DNA from: a virus
Virus record (IMG/VR): IMGVR_UViG_3300020194_001331
Location: 1-64,000 of that record
DNA length: 64,000 nucleotides
Direction: 5' to 3' (one strand)
Shown here: positions 26,942 through 36,523 of the stretch, piece by piece
How positions within the stretch are numbered: the first letter of the stretch is position 1
How the letters are laid out: the number at the start of each line of letters is the position of its first letter
The notes under the pieces: generated by a model
What the model was told of the DNA's origin: nothing
Seen by the model: the letters and a program-made list of their open reading frames with translations, nothing else
Databases searched by the model: none
Translations under genes and position numbers: made by a program

Positions 26942-27145
26942 TTATCCGATGGTTGAATCGGATACATCATATAGAAATTGTCCTAATTTTTTTATATCAT
27001 TAATAGTTTGTTCATCTACTTTTCTTTTTTCAAGCATAGGAACTAATTGTTGAATAGATTTTACTGCTATTTTTAATCCATCATCTTTTGCGTTTAAAGA
27101 ATTTGGATTGATACCATGTTTTTTTGCTACTTGGTTTAAAGTCAT
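26942..27145 (-). CDS. Small protein with possible helix-turn-helix start (67 aa)
   Basis: I choose ATG 27145 (MTLNQVAKKHGINPNSL) because the promoter at 27181-27212 would start transcription near 27177, which makes the upstream ATG 27172 almost leaderless. The opening LNQVAKKHGINPNSL has the spacing of a helix-turn-helix (QVAKKHGIN); the rest is helical (SIQQLVPMLEKRKVDEQT). It is a monocistronic early gene ending just where the primase promoter begins. Could be a small DNA-binding protein; no family recognised. Confidence 0.5.
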   Translation of the reverse strand: MTLNQVAKKHGINPNSLNAKDDGLKIAVKSIQQLVPMLEKRKVDEQTINDIKKLGQFLYDVSDSTIG

Positions 27146-27180
27146 AATATTATTTTTTGTGTATATATACAATTAACACT

Positions 27181-27212
27181 CAAATATACGAAAAATATTT
27201 TAGATTTCCAAA
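27181..27212 (-). promoter_or_regulatory. Host-type promoter
   Basis: TTTG (27212-27209), 20-base spacer, TATATTTG (27188-27181) on the coding strand. It overlaps the 3' end of the GIY-YIG gene and serves the 67-residue gene. Confidence 0.8.
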
Positions 27213-27613
27213 TCTTTTCTAAAAAACTTTCCTAAAAGATTATCGTTGAGTGAGTTTTCATCAGCTAATACATTGTATTTGAATTGCCAATGTAGTTCGT
27301 AATAAGTCAGTGCTTTTGCTGAATGACAGAATTGAAGTATCTTCTTTTTGAAGTTTTCCTCACCACCATTAGATACTTCTTCTTTAATCCATTGATTGGA
27401 GGACATATATTTTTTCCAGTCAGATTCTTTAATGACTTTTCGTTTCCTCTTTTTTCCTTTTAGTGGGGGAAGTGTTCTTTTTGCCTTTAGGTTTTTCTTA
27501 CCTATGTAGTATTTTCCAGTAGGGATGTGTTCAATCATGTAGATGAATCCTACTGCGCTTTCGGGAATTTCCTCATCTTTGATGTGGTTTCCCTCCCATA
27601 ACCATTGAATCAT
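27200..27613 (-). CDS. GIY-YIG nuclease-like protein (137 aa)
   Basis: GFIYMIEHIPTGKYYIGKKN (residues 22-41) carries the GIY-YIG signature with FIY and YYIG. A basic KGKKRKRK stretch follows, then SDWKKYMSSN, the catalytic-type Glu in ALTYYELHWQF and Asn in LNDNLLGKF. This plan is common in small phage proteins of T4-like viruses; family members cut DNA. It could be a free-standing homing-type or repair nuclease. It lies between a small structural-type gene and the early promoter of the 67-residue gene. Confidence 0.7.
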   Translation of the reverse strand: MIQWLWEGNHIKDEEIPESAVGFIYMIEHIPTGKYYIGKKNLKAKRTLPPLKGKKRKRKVIKESDWKKYMSSNQWIKEEVSNGGEENFKKKILQFCHSAKALTYYELHWQFKYNVLADENSLNDNLLGKFFRKDLEI

Positions 27614-27619
27614 AAATTC

Positions 27620-27802
27620 TTATTTAAATGTATCGGAGTAAGGTTTACTATTTAGTTTACCCCCTCTAGCTTGCTTTATCTTAGCTTCATCTTTTGATAA
27701 ATCTAATCCACCATCAGCTTCAATCAAAGTTTTATCACCACCTTTGATGTTTGCTTTTGATACTGCTGGAGGATTTTGAGCTAATCTTTCTTCTAAAGTC
27801 AT
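27620..27802 (-). CDS. Small hypothetical protein (60 aa)
   Basis: Polar, Lys/Asp-rich, apparently disordered (NPPAVSKANIKGGDKTLIEA; ending LNSKPYSDTFK). It has a late-type promoter 18 bases upstream and is followed 6 bases later by the GIY-YIG gene. Function not recognised; expression class suggests a minor structural or assembly role. Confidence 0.5.
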   Translation of the reverse strand: MTLEERLAQNPPAVSKANIKGGDKTLIEADGGLDLSKDEAKIKQARGGKLNSKPYSDTFK

Positions 27803-27820
27803 AATTGTTTTTCTTTATAT

Positions 27821-27832
27821 TATATAAATATA
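27821..27832 (-). promoter_or_regulatory. Putative late promoter motif
   Basis: Coding-strand TATATTTATATA, 18 bases before ATG 27802. Confidence 0.6.
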
Positions 27833-27835
27833 ACC

Positions 27836-28774
27836 TTATGTATCGAAACGAACAATGAAGTTTACAGGATAATCCGGTAATGATTTAATTGGTTGGGGTA
27901 GTTTAGCTACCGCAACCATATTCATTTCATTATCATATAAACCTATTGTTGTAATAAATGGCGTTAAATAAGAACCAGTTTGGTCAGTAGAACCACTTAC
28001 TTCATAATCATCAAAACTTCCCTTAGATGAGCCATCATAAGATGATACATATGGATACTTACCACCCCTTATATATCTAGCTCCAGGTTGATAAAAAGAT
28101 TGAGATACCAACTCACCATCAATCAATCTAGTCTTTGGTTTTGTAATAGATGCCGTTATTTTTTTACCACCAACTTCATAAATAGCAGTTGGATTTTGAG
28201 ATACATTGAATTCATTTTCATTTACTGAAAGGAATATTTCGTTTTCATAAATAGTCATAGTTGAACGATATGATACATCAAATGAAGATAAACCGCTTCC
28301 ATCAGCTACATCTTCGGTAAGTACAACTAATCCCCTATCATAAAACACATTACCCTTAATGTTTGATGCAGAATCGATTAAGTTAGAGTTACCATCATCG
28401 GTTGCCGTAATCGAACCATATTCAACTACCATTGAACCCACTTTAATTCCTTCACCATAATATTGTTGTGGAATTGGTATTATACCAATCGTATCACTAA
28501 TAACCCTTTCATTGGTTGATGCATATGATTCCCTTTTACCAACTTCGGTTAAAATAGATGCAGTAGCTGGATTTAAATAAAATTGTGCTTTTATAGAATC
28601 ATATAAAGTTCTTTTAGATGTACCGTCTGAGTTAGTGTCATCGGTATTTACATCATAAAGGTCCGTTTGATTTGTACCATAAAGTGCGGTAATATCCGTT
28701 TGGTCCAAAGCCCACTCTTTGTAAACTTTGAAAGGCCTAACCACCACATCTGATTTTGGAATCTCTTTTATCAT
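27836..28774 (-). CDS. Structural protein, paralogue of the 403-aa gene upstream (312 aa)
   Basis: Shares with the upstream gene (28862-30073) the motifs YDRGLVVL versus YPDRGIIIL, ENEFNVSQNPT versus NREFNYSNNPT, and a closing TTIGLYDNEMNMVAVAKLPQ versus TTVGLLNDANETIAVAKTSQ. That terminal motif is recurrent in structural proteins of T4-like marine phages. It starts with KEIPKSDVVVRPFKVYKEWA and lacks the long N-terminal region of its paralogue. It has a late-type motif 15 bases upstream and is separated from the paralogue by a terminator. Exact virion place unknown; neck, tail or baseplate decoration is possible. Confidence 0.65.
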   Translation of the reverse strand: MIKEIPKSDVVVRPFKVYKEWALDQTDITALYGTNQTDLYDVNTDDTNSDGTSKRTLYDSIKAQFYLNPATASILTEVGKRESYASTNERVISDTIGIIPIPQQYYGEGIKVGSMVVEYGSITATDDGNSNLIDSASNIKGNVFYDRGLVVLTEDVADGSGLSSFDVSYRSTMTIYENEIFLSVNENEFNVSQNPTAIYEVGGKKITASITKPKTRLIDGELVSQSFYQPGARYIRGGKYPYVSSYDGSSKGSFDDYEVSGSTDQTGSYLTPFITTIGLYDNEMNMVAVAKLPQPIKSLPDYPVNFIVRFDT

Positions 28775-28789
28775 CTAAGCAAATACTTT

Positions 28790-28801
28790 TATATAAATAT
28801 T
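28790..28801 (-). promoter_or_regulatory. Putative late promoter motif
   Basis: Coding-strand AATATTTATATA, 15 bases before ATG 28774, directly after the terminator at 28805-28833. Confidence 0.65.
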
Positions 28802-28804
28802 AAG

Positions 28805-28833
28805 AAACAAAAAACCCCACTTTTAGTGGGGTT
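28805..28833 (-). terminator. Rho-independent terminator after the 403-aa structural gene
   Basis: Coding-strand AACCCCAC-TAAAA-GTGGGGTT (28833-28813), eight perfect base pairs, followed by TTTTTTGTTT. It ends the transcript of the 28862-30073 gene, and a late promoter restarts immediately after. Confidence 0.92.
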
Positions 28834-28861
28834 CTTCTACATTTATATTTTAATAAATTTA

Positions 28862-30073
28862 TTAGAATGAAAGTTTAACTTTAATTAATACTTCTTTATC
28901 AAATGATTTTTCAATTGGTTGAGAAGTTTTAGCTACTGCTATTGTTTCATTTGCATCATTTAATAATCCAACCGTTGTAATATAAGTTCTTGGGTCAGTT
29001 TCAAATGTTGTTTCTGTGAATGTTCCATTGGCATTTACATAAGTTGGGTTGTTTGAATAGTTAAATTCTCTATTCGTTGCTCTTACGAAGAAATGTTGTG
29101 TTGATACGTTTTCAGTTCTTCTAGCTTGGAAATCACCACCATGATGAATTGCGTAGAATAATCTCTTATGATTTTCTTTATCAGCATCTACTCCAGTATC
29201 TCCAGCTAAAGTTCCTAAAGAACCCCAATCAGCATCAAATGCGTTACCAACAGTATCAGCGATTGCAGTTGGGTTAAGAATGATAATACCTCTATCAGGA
29301 TAGAACAATCCATATCCCTCATTGTTAGATGCGGTTGTTGTATTGATTGTAGCTGCATCTTCAGTACCTAAGTTAAGTGAACCACTTACTACTTTAAATA
29401 CTCTACCAGCTTTTCCTAATGTATCTCCAAACTTCTTACCACTATCATCAATGAAAGTAAATAATCCATTAGAACCAGAAAGTTGTAATGACCAGTTACC
29501 CGGGTCCATTTTCTCTCTATATCTCGCTCTATTGATATTGATAGCGTAGATTGCGTTTGAATCGTTTGCTATACCACTACCATTTTCAAATGAGAATTGT
29601 GTATCGGTTGGGTCTAACAAAACTGATTTATATTGAGCGTAAGTTGCTTTAGTTGGTAGTAATGCATCATCTGAATTTGCTAATGATATTGAACCACTTC
29701 CATTTAAATGTCCATATGCTACAGCGAATTGAACTTCAGCTGATGAAGTTACTGCTGTATCTCCGGCGTAAGCATTATAGTAGTACTTAGCACTTGTACC
29801 AGCTACTTGAGCAGATGAAGTATAAAGTGCCGTTAATGAACCTACATCACCTGTCCATAATCCAGTTGTTACTACTTCAATTTTTGCATTTACCTTATCA
29901 AACTCACCGAATCTTTTATAAATTCCAGTAGTTACACCTGCGCCAGATTGTAATTGCTGTCCCGCAGGTAATGCTGAGTTTAAAAGGGCTACTACATCAT
30001 TACTATCGATTGTTCCGCCTTGTGCTAACGCTTGTAGTTGAGCGGATATATTTGGGTCGTTTATAATTGCCAT
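28862..30073 (-). CDS. Structural protein (403 aa)
   Basis: Ala/Gly/Ser/Thr-rich beta protein with an N-terminal helical region (DPNISAQLQALAQGG) and FGEFDKVNAKIEVVTTGLW. The C-terminus carries NREFNYSNNPTYVNANG and TTVGLLNDANETIAVAKTSQ, shared with the paralogue downstream. No enzyme motif. A terminator immediately after it suggests strong expression, as expected for a major structural component. RBS-like AAAAGGATAGAGAT precedes ATG 30073. Candidates are a tail, neck or fibre-base protein; which one cannot be said. Confidence 0.65.
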   Translation of the reverse strand: MAIINDPNISAQLQALAQGGTIDSNDVVALLNSALPAGQQLQSGAGVTTGIYKRFGEFDKVNAKIEVVTTGLWTGDVGSLTALYTSSAQVAGTSAKYYYNAYAGDTAVTSSAEVQFAVAYGHLNGSGSISLANSDDALLPTKATYAQYKSVLLDPTDTQFSFENGSGIANDSNAIYAININRARYREKMDPGNWSLQLSGSNGLFTFIDDSGKKFGDTLGKAGRVFKVVSGSLNLGTEDAATINTTTASNNEGYGLFYPDRGIIILNPTAIADTVGNAFDADWGSLGTLAGDTGVDADKENHKRLFYAIHHGGDFQARRTENVSTQHFFVRATNREFNYSNNPTYVNANGTFTETTFETDPRTYITTVGLLNDANETIAVAKTSQPIEKSFDKEVLIKVKLSF

Positions 30074-30087
30074 ATCTCTATCCTTTT

Positions 30088-30717
30088 TTAGTTGTTACTT
30101 CTATAAGTTACAGTTACAGGAATAGTTTGTGAACCACCCGTCTCATTTCCATATACAGTTATCGTAGTAGAAACATTAGATGTTAACGAAGGATTTGGTG
30201 AGAATGTAAATCCTAAACCACTAACAACTTGTGCCGTAGTAGTTACTTCTTCTCCTAAGAAAACAGGAACCGAACCGGCTGCTGTTGCTCCTTGCGTTAC
30301 TGCTAATGTACCAGCTCTCTGGTCTGCTAATACAACAGTATATCCAGAAGAACTATTTCCTTGTGGTGAAGTTGTAGGTGAAAGAGCAACTTGCCCTTCA
30401 TCTTGATAAACTCCAATTGAAGAAATACCTAATGCTACAACTGGAATCTGAGTTGTACCTTTTGGTAATGTAACTAACTTGTATCTTAATACTTGTGTTT
30501 CGTCTGGACTAGCTTCCAGAATTGGTATCGCCTTAATTGCCGAATCATAATACGCTGAACCCTTTGGGTGCGCTGGCTCGTACAATGTATAATCAATCTC
30601 ATCATCACCTAATGCGAATTTGGTAATGTTAAGGGATTGACCAGATGCCAACTTCTGTCTACCTTTTTTGGTTAGGATGGCATCGACTGTAATTGATGTA
30701 TTGTCTAAATATCCCAT
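30088..30717 (-). CDS. Structural protein with N-terminal fibre-collar-like domain (209 aa)
   Basis: Begins MGYLDNTSITVDAILTKKGR followed by QKLASGQSLNITKFALGDDE. A start in which ILTKKGRxxLAxG is followed by FALGDDEIDY is common in phage tail proteins near baseplates (seen in several T4-like phages of marine bacteria). The rest is beta-rich and ends in an Ig-like strand pattern (TTITVYGNETGGSQTIPVTV). It is followed after 14 bases by the 403-residue structural gene. Precise role unknown. A variant late motif, TATATTTATTAG, lies about 35 bases upstream (30753-30764). Confidence 0.65.
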   Translation of the reverse strand: MGYLDNTSITVDAILTKKGRQKLASGQSLNITKFALGDDEIDYTLYEPAHPKGSAYYDSAIKAIPILEASPDETQVLRYKLVTLPKGTTQIPVVALGISSIGVYQDEGQVALSPTTSPQGNSSSGYTVVLADQRAGTLAVTQGATAAGSVPVFLGEEVTTTAQVVSGLGFTFSPNPSLTSNVSTTITVYGNETGGSQTIPVTVTYRSNN

Positions 30718-30780
30718 AATTTTTTTAATTTGCCCTTTTGTTTATTATGTACTAATAAATATAACTATTTTAAAATTTAA

Positions 30781-33700
30781 TTAATCTACCTCAAGAATTG
30801 GTTCTCCACTTCCTCTACCAGTATCCGCAACTCTTAAAATGTTCGGATTCGTAGTAAATGTTTCAACAGGAGATAACCCATCTGGGGTTGTATTTATTGT
30901 TTGTTTTGAACCTTCAAAGAATGAATTTTTTAATCCTTGTGATAGGTTGTTTTTATATCGATAGTGAGATGATAAGTATCCCTTTAACGGAGTTACTTCA
31001 ACTACATCGTTTCCAACCGATGGGTCTGGTGCTCCAAATGGTACTTTTGTTACTTTGTATCTAAACTTAGTAACCTCTACATCTTCATATCTAACCTGCT
31101 CATTGGTTGTTGTTGTAGGATATCCTGCAACTTGAGTAGGTACTTTTTCTATGTATGATTCTTTTATTAAATATACTTGCTGTCTACTTCCAGATAAATT
31201 TCCAAATATATCCAATGTACTAACTTCACCATATTTTTCAATTGGTGTAAATAATCCAAATCCAGCATTATTTAATGAATTCGGGTCCATACCAATTTGT
31301 TCAAATCCAAATGATTCAGCCGATGCATCTAATTTACTTCCATCGGGAACTTCAATTTCCGAAACATATGTTGGATATGTACCCAATAAATTCGTATCAT
31401 TATCAACATCGATAGATGAATCATATTGTGGGTTGGTTGATGTTAATACAATATCATCCTCACCATCAACATTTGCTTCATAGTTATCATACTGATGTGT
31501 TAATACTACATCAGATTCCCCATCTATGTTAGCTTGAAATTGATTGTTATCACCAATTAAAATTACATCTTCATCAACATCTACACTGGTTTCATAATCT
31601 CTTTTTTCAGATGTTGGTTTATCCCATTTAGTTTTACTTCTTTCTAAAAAGTGAGGTTCGATTAATAAACCTTTAGAAACTTTTGCTCTAGCAGGAACTA
31701 AATCTTCCAATACATCGAATAAAGATTTATCAATGTATCTAATTAATCTGATATATTCGTAGATATCTCTATTTAATCTTTGGAAGTAATAATCTCTTAA
31801 TGATTTTAATTCCGTATATTCATCTTTGTATTCATCAGCAGGTGCTCCAATATAATTATCAATATTGAAGTTACCAAATGATTTAATGATATCCATATTC
31901 AACTCTTTGATTGGGGAGAAGAATAATCCTAAACGAGATGAATCGATTGGCGCCCTATCTAATGATTTTTTGGTTGCTCTAACTTTGTGTGATAAATTAC
32001 CAACAAGTTCTTGAGTTTCAAATCTAATTTTATCAGCTTGATTAAATCCTAATGATGGAACTTTTGCAGTTATTGTTCTTTCATAACTTCTATAATGATA
32101 TGGATAATCTGATATTGAATTAAATCCAACAGCGGTTCCATTAACATTATATTCGGTACTAATAGCAACATTATTTATTGTTGTGGATGATGATAAATCT
32201 TTAGGAAGTTCAAAATCAAATCTAAGTACTAAATCTTCAGATGATGCCGTATAGCTGTTTCCAGCTATCGAATCTGGTTGTAGTGTATGCGTATCTAATA
32301 AGTTAGTTTCTAACGGAGTTTTCCATAATCTAAATTCATCAAGCGAACCATTAAATCCATTACCAACTCGCAATGAACGCCCAATACCCAATCCACTACC
32401 AGTCCAATTTGCATTAGTAATACTTAGAGTATTTGATGCTTTTTCTGTTCGTATTCTACCATTAATGGAATCTCTTAAATACACATTGAATGTATCATCA
32501 CTTCCATCTTCACTTTTGTTGATAAGAATTTGTTTATACTCACCATCAAAGAATCTAACATTATCAATAGATGCCGAATGTAGTTCTGAGCTTGAACTTA
32601 CATATAAATCTAAGTTAGCAAAACTACCAGTGGTTTGGGATATTTTAAATTCCCATTCTGCTTCTGTACCAGATGGGTCCATCATTTTAATTAACGATGT
32701 ATCTTTTGGTATAGTAGAATTAACCCTAAATTCAATACCTCTAGCGCTGTAATCATCGATATCATTAAATGGTATTTGAATATAAGAACTATCGCTACCA
32801 CTTAAAACAAGTTCAGAAGTTCTATCTTCAAATGTAAATGGTTGAGTACCACCATCAGTTGGGTCAGTTGGTCCACCAAACTCCATAATTGTAAGGAGTG
32901 ATTGTGGAACACCATAACAAGCCATTACTGCTTTTAAAGAACGAGAAGTACCTTTGTGTTTTAATAAGTAAGGTAAGTTGTTAAGGATTCTTCTCCAAAC
33001 TTCTTCATTTGCTGATTTAAGAGATTGTTGATATTTTTCAGTACCATCTTTGTATTGTCCTAAAGCATATTCCCATAAATGTTGAGAATCATAAGCTTTT
33101 CTACCATCCCATCCCAACGATTCTAACATTGTAGAAACCAAATCACTTGAAAATCCTAAATCTGCTTTATGTTCTGGTTTTCTTAAATTGTTTAACCCAT
33201 TAATATATGCCCAAATAACATCAAAATGATGCCCTAACATATCCATAAACAACATAAAGTCCTCGTTCTGATAATCTTCTCTAATAAATTCTGGAAGATT
33301 GTTGTTTAGGTAATCTACATTATTTCTATCAAATGTTGCGGCTTCATTTACAGCAGTATTATACCAAGCAATTGCCTGAGAATCGGTTGATGCTATAATT
33401 GAACTTCCGCTCTTAGGATATGCTAATGAATTGGTTGATGTATATAAAAAGTTTTCAAATCCATCAAATGTTTTGATAAGATTGTTTATATTAACCAATT
33501 GTTGATTAGCTTGTACCACCGAAGCTGCTGTTACACTTATAGCCTCAATTTGTAAACTGGAAGAAGCTGGTTCACTTATGATTGTATATTCATCAACCAA
33601 TCCACCCTCTGCTAATAAATACCCCAATTCTACTTGAGATACCGATAAACTATTATATTTTGTTTGATATGATTCTAATAGTTCAACTTTATATTGGAAG

Positions 33701-35004
33701 TTTTTAATTCTTTCTTCAGCCGAACCAAAATGTACAAAATTTTCAAATACATATTCGGAACCACTTACATATTGAATATTTAATTTTTTGGTATCTATAC
33801 CAACTTTTTCACCATACTCTCTTATTAGTGCATCATTTGTTGATGAACCACTTGCAAGTAAATCACTATATACTTGATATCCAATACCATTATCAGATTC
33901 TAACGAAAAATTAGGTCCTTGTAATGGTGGGCAGTAATCCTGCGTATCACCCAATAATGTGAGTGTCTCAAATATAGGATTGGTTTGAATTTTAGTAATC
34001 CAAACTTTTTGATTTGTTTGTATATCGTTTGAAAGGGGTTCATATAACTTTAAAATTAACGAAGATGCATCACCACCAGTTTGAGTGATTTCTTGCAATC
34101 CTCTCCAAGTTGTTATTACTTTGTTGTTACCATCCCCCAAATGTAATAAGTGAGTAAGATATGTTGAATCATCAAAACTACATTTATTAAATTGAGAAAT
34201 GAATCCTTCTGATATCCTGTTAATAGCAACCGAACGTGGTATATCTAAATCACCCTTATCAAATAAAATAGTAAAAGTTTCTGTTTCACCCCTTACCTTT
34301 TCTTTTCTTAGATTTTGGTTTACAGGAGTTAATGATATTGGTATCTTAATTTTATCAACATCTTCAGTACCTTCCATATCAAGATAGTTGATTAGAATCT
34401 CTTGTACATTAAAATTAAGATTAAATTCTCTTGTTGTAAATGCATTTTTAACTCTACCAATACCAACTTCAACAAACCCACTTCTTTCTAATCCTTCTAC
34501 ATCAAATCTTAATTTAAAATCAACATCATATCCAATAAAATCAGCACCCCTAATTACTTTGGGATATGTGATTCTTCTAATATCTGGTACAGTTACAGAA
34601 TACTCATCAACAACATTAATTGTTAAACTAACTGCTCTATCTAAGATATTAGATGTTTCATTATCTTGAGTTCCCTCATCTAACTTAGTTACAATATCTT
34701 TTTGTTCTTCAACTTCATTTAGATTTTTAGGTCTATCTGATAAAGATACCTCAGGCAATTTCTTTTCGTTTGCTTTTTTTGTATTTGGAATATTTGATTT
34801 TAATCCTAAATCATTTACTGGTTTAGTTGGATAGTTTATAGGGTTTATTGGTTTTAAAATATCATTAATAGGATTAAATGCTCCACCACCCGCTTTACCA
34901 GATTTATTTAAATCAGATAATGATATAATGGCATTATTCTTTGGTGGAACTTTGTTTGCTCCCAAAGATTTTAAAATATCTAATATGTTTTTTGGTGCTG
35001 GCAT
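30781..35004 (-). CDS. Large baseplate-region structural protein with LamG-like domain (1407 aa)
   Basis: N-terminal 130 residues are Lys/Pro/Asn-rich. Around residues 560-715 lies a conserved block (DFMLFMDMLGHHFDVIWAYI, ESLGWDGRKAYDSQHLWEYA, LPYLLKHKGTSRSLKAVMAC) that I associate with large baseplate or tail proteins of marine T4-like phages. Residues about 730-910 form a concanavalin/LamG-like domain (RGIEFRVNST, EYKQILINKS, GSLDEFRLWKT), often glycan-binding. Near residues 1140-1225 are four degenerate repeats of about 20 residues built as (D/E)xDxxLxxxxxxYxxxI(D/E). It abuts the next gene by ATG overlap at 35004. The role may match T4 gp7 or a fibre base, but that is not shown. Confidence 0.7.
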   Translation of the reverse strand: MPAPKNILDILKSLGANKVPPKNNAIISLSDLNKSGKAGGGAFNPINDILKPINPINYPTKPVNDLGLKSNIPNTKKANEKKLPEVSLSDRPKNLNEVEEQKDIVTKLDEGTQDNETSNILDRAVSLTINVVDEYSVTVPDIRRITYPKVIRGADFIGYDVDFKLRFDVEGLERSGFVEVGIGRVKNAFTTREFNLNFNVQEILINYLDMEGTEDVDKIKIPISLTPVNQNLRKEKVRGETETFTILFDKGDLDIPRSVAINRISEGFISQFNKCSFDDSTYLTHLLHLGDGNNKVITTWRGLQEITQTGGDASSLILKLYEPLSNDIQTNQKVWITKIQTNPIFETLTLLGDTQDYCPPLQGPNFSLESDNGIGYQVYSDLLASGSSTNDALIREYGEKVGIDTKKLNIQYVSGSEYVFENFVHFGSAEERIKNFQYKVELLESYQTKYNSLSVSQVELGYLLAEGGLVDEYTIISEPASSSLQIEAISVTAASVVQANQQLVNINNLIKTFDGFENFLYTSTNSLAYPKSGSSIIASTDSQAIAWYNTAVNEAATFDRNNVDYLNNNLPEFIREDYQNEDFMLFMDMLGHHFDVIWAYINGLNNLRKPEHKADLGFSSDLVSTMLESLGWDGRKAYDSQHLWEYALGQYKDGTEKYQQSLKSANEEVWRRILNNLPYLLKHKGTSRSLKAVMACYGVPQSLLTIMEFGGPTDPTDGGTQPFTFEDRTSELVLSGSDSSYIQIPFNDIDDYSARGIEFRVNSTIPKDTSLIKMMDPSGTEAEWEFKISQTTGSFANLDLYVSSSSELHSASIDNVRFFDGEYKQILINKSEDGSDDTFNVYLRDSINGRIRTEKASNTLSITNANWTGSGLGIGRSLRVGNGFNGSLDEFRLWKTPLETNLLDTHTLQPDSIAGNSYTASSEDLVLRFDFELPKDLSSSTTINNVAISTEYNVNGTAVGFNSISDYPYHYRSYERTITAKVPSLGFNQADKIRFETQELVGNLSHKVRATKKSLDRAPIDSSRLGLFFSPIKELNMDIIKSFGNFNIDNYIGAPADEYKDEYTELKSLRDYYFQRLNRDIYEYIRLIRYIDKSLFDVLEDLVPARAKVSKGLLIEPHFLERSKTKWDKPTSEKRDYETSVDVDEDVILIGDNNQFQANIDGESDVVLTHQYDNYEANVDGEDDIVLTSTNPQYDSSIDVDNDTNLLGTYPTYVSEIEVPDGSKLDASAESFGFEQIGMDPNSLNNAGFGLFTPIEKYGEVSTLDIFGNLSGSRQQVYLIKESYIEKVPTQVAGYPTTTTNEQVRYEDVEVTKFRYKVTKVPFGAPDPSVGNDVVEVTPLKGYLSSHYRYKNNLSQGLKNSFFEGSKQTINTTPDGLSPVETFTTNPNILRVADTGRGSGEPILEVD

Positions 35005-36518
35005 TAGAATTGTCTTATATCATAATTAGGTCTGAGGATGCTATCATCTCTTCCAAAGTCATCGAATCTATCTCCAAAATCATTAAATTCGTCTCTTTCT
35101 ATAAATTCGTTTCGGCCTCCGCCTCCACCTCCGCCACCTCTACGAGGAGAGCCACCAGATGGTGTAGATACTGGCTTATATGGATTAGCCTTATCCTCTG
35201 GTTTTGGTGGTGGTGGGGGTAATTCTTTTTCGTTTTGTACAAACTTAGGTGTAACTTCTTTTGGTGTTATAGTAATAGGTTGTTCCGATTCTCTAACTTG
35301 ATTTTCATAATCATCAAATGAAAATGGAAATAATTTTATATTATATTGTCCTATTTTGTTAAAAACCCTATGAGGTATTGTTATACCAACAACCTTTCCA
35401 CCCGGTTCCTCATAATTATCTCTACCAAAATCATCAAATTCCAAAACATCATCACCAACTACAACTGTTATTGCTTGCACATCATCGTTCATCTGAACCA
35501 GTAGTGGTACTCCAGATTTAGTGTTAATATTATATTTTCTTGGGTCTCCATTTACCAATGATATTTGAGGGTCTAATCCTGGTAATGGAACTGGTATCTT
35601 TTCGGTATCTATGCCAATACTATATTCAGATGTCAATTTTAATGTTGTTTCCAACGATTCACCAGCATCCGCTTCTATTATAATGGGTTTATTATCTGGT
35701 TTGAGAATATCAATACGAGTAATCCTATACAAAGAAGTATCAGCTGAACTTATTACATAGTTTGTTCCTTCAACATCTTCATATGAACTCTGTCCAATAG
35801 ATGGAAAAAATTGTGCATTTTTATTTCCATTTTTTAGTACACTTACCGGCAATCCCTCACCAGTTATTAAAAAATTTACTTTATAACTACTTGGTTCCTC
35901 ATATTCATCACGTCCACCGCCTGTATTTACTGGTTTTTTATTTAATTTAAAATTTAAATCAATAGAAGATACACTAGCAATACCCTTTTCTTCTACAATT
36001 TTATTATCAACATATTTGATAAGAGAAATTGCTTTTGTATTTATTCCAAGTAATTGGTTTTCCGGTTTTAATCCTTGATTTTCTATAATGGGAGCCCCAT
36101 CATCTAACATAGATACGATGTAGTATTCGTTACATACATAACCCTCTTTAGATACTTTTATTTTTTTATCACCAGTTCTTGCTAATGATTCTCTTGTAAC
36201 TCTTACCAATGAATTTATACCAACTTTTTCATCATTTACAAAAGTTGAAAATCCCTTTTCATTAGTTTTTATAATAAATAAAATAGGGTCTGAGATAGTA
36301 TCCTTTGGTGGTTCTTCTGGGTCTTCTGTATCACCATAAGGTCCCTTTGGTGAGTTACCTCCACTATTACCACCAGTATTACCAGTATCACCAGTATCGC
36401 CAGTAGCAGGGCCATTACCTACACCAGGGTCTTGGTCTGGCTCTTGTGGTCCAGTATTATCACCCTCATTAGGGTCATATACTTCATCATAATCGATATT
36501 TTTTATTGGTGCTGGCAT
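35004..36518 (-). CDS. Structural protein with low-complexity ends (504 aa)
   Basis: The N-terminus is acidic and repetitive (GDTGDTGNTGGNSGGNSP near residues 39-56), the centre has three or four beta domains with PVSVLKNGNKN and GVPLLVQMNDDVQ-type strands, and the C-terminus is Pro-rich (PPPPPKPEDKANPYKPVS) then poly-Gly before DEFNDFGDRFDDFGRDD. Probably an elongated linker or fibre-type tail component. It overlaps the following 1407-residue gene and is part of the tail operon. No family recognised. Confidence 0.6.
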   Translation of the reverse strand: MPAPIKNIDYDEVYDPNEGDNTGPQEPDQDPGVGNGPATGDTGDTGNTGGNSGGNSPKGPYGDTEDPEEPPKDTISDPILFIIKTNEKGFSTFVNDEKVGINSLVRVTRESLARTGDKKIKVSKEGYVCNEYYIVSMLDDGAPIIENQGLKPENQLLGINTKAISLIKYVDNKIVEEKGIASVSSIDLNFKLNKKPVNTGGGRDEYEEPSSYKVNFLITGEGLPVSVLKNGNKNAQFFPSIGQSSYEDVEGTNYVISSADTSLYRITRIDILKPDNKPIIIEADAGESLETTLKLTSEYSIGIDTEKIPVPLPGLDPQISLVNGDPRKYNINTKSGVPLLVQMNDDVQAITVVVGDDVLEFDDFGRDNYEEPGGKVVGITIPHRVFNKIGQYNIKLFPFSFDDYENQVRESEQPITITPKEVTPKFVQNEKELPPPPPKPEDKANPYKPVSTPSGGSPRRGGGGGGGGRNEFIERDEFNDFGDRFDDFGRDDSILRPNYDIRQF

Positions 36519-36523
36519 AATTA

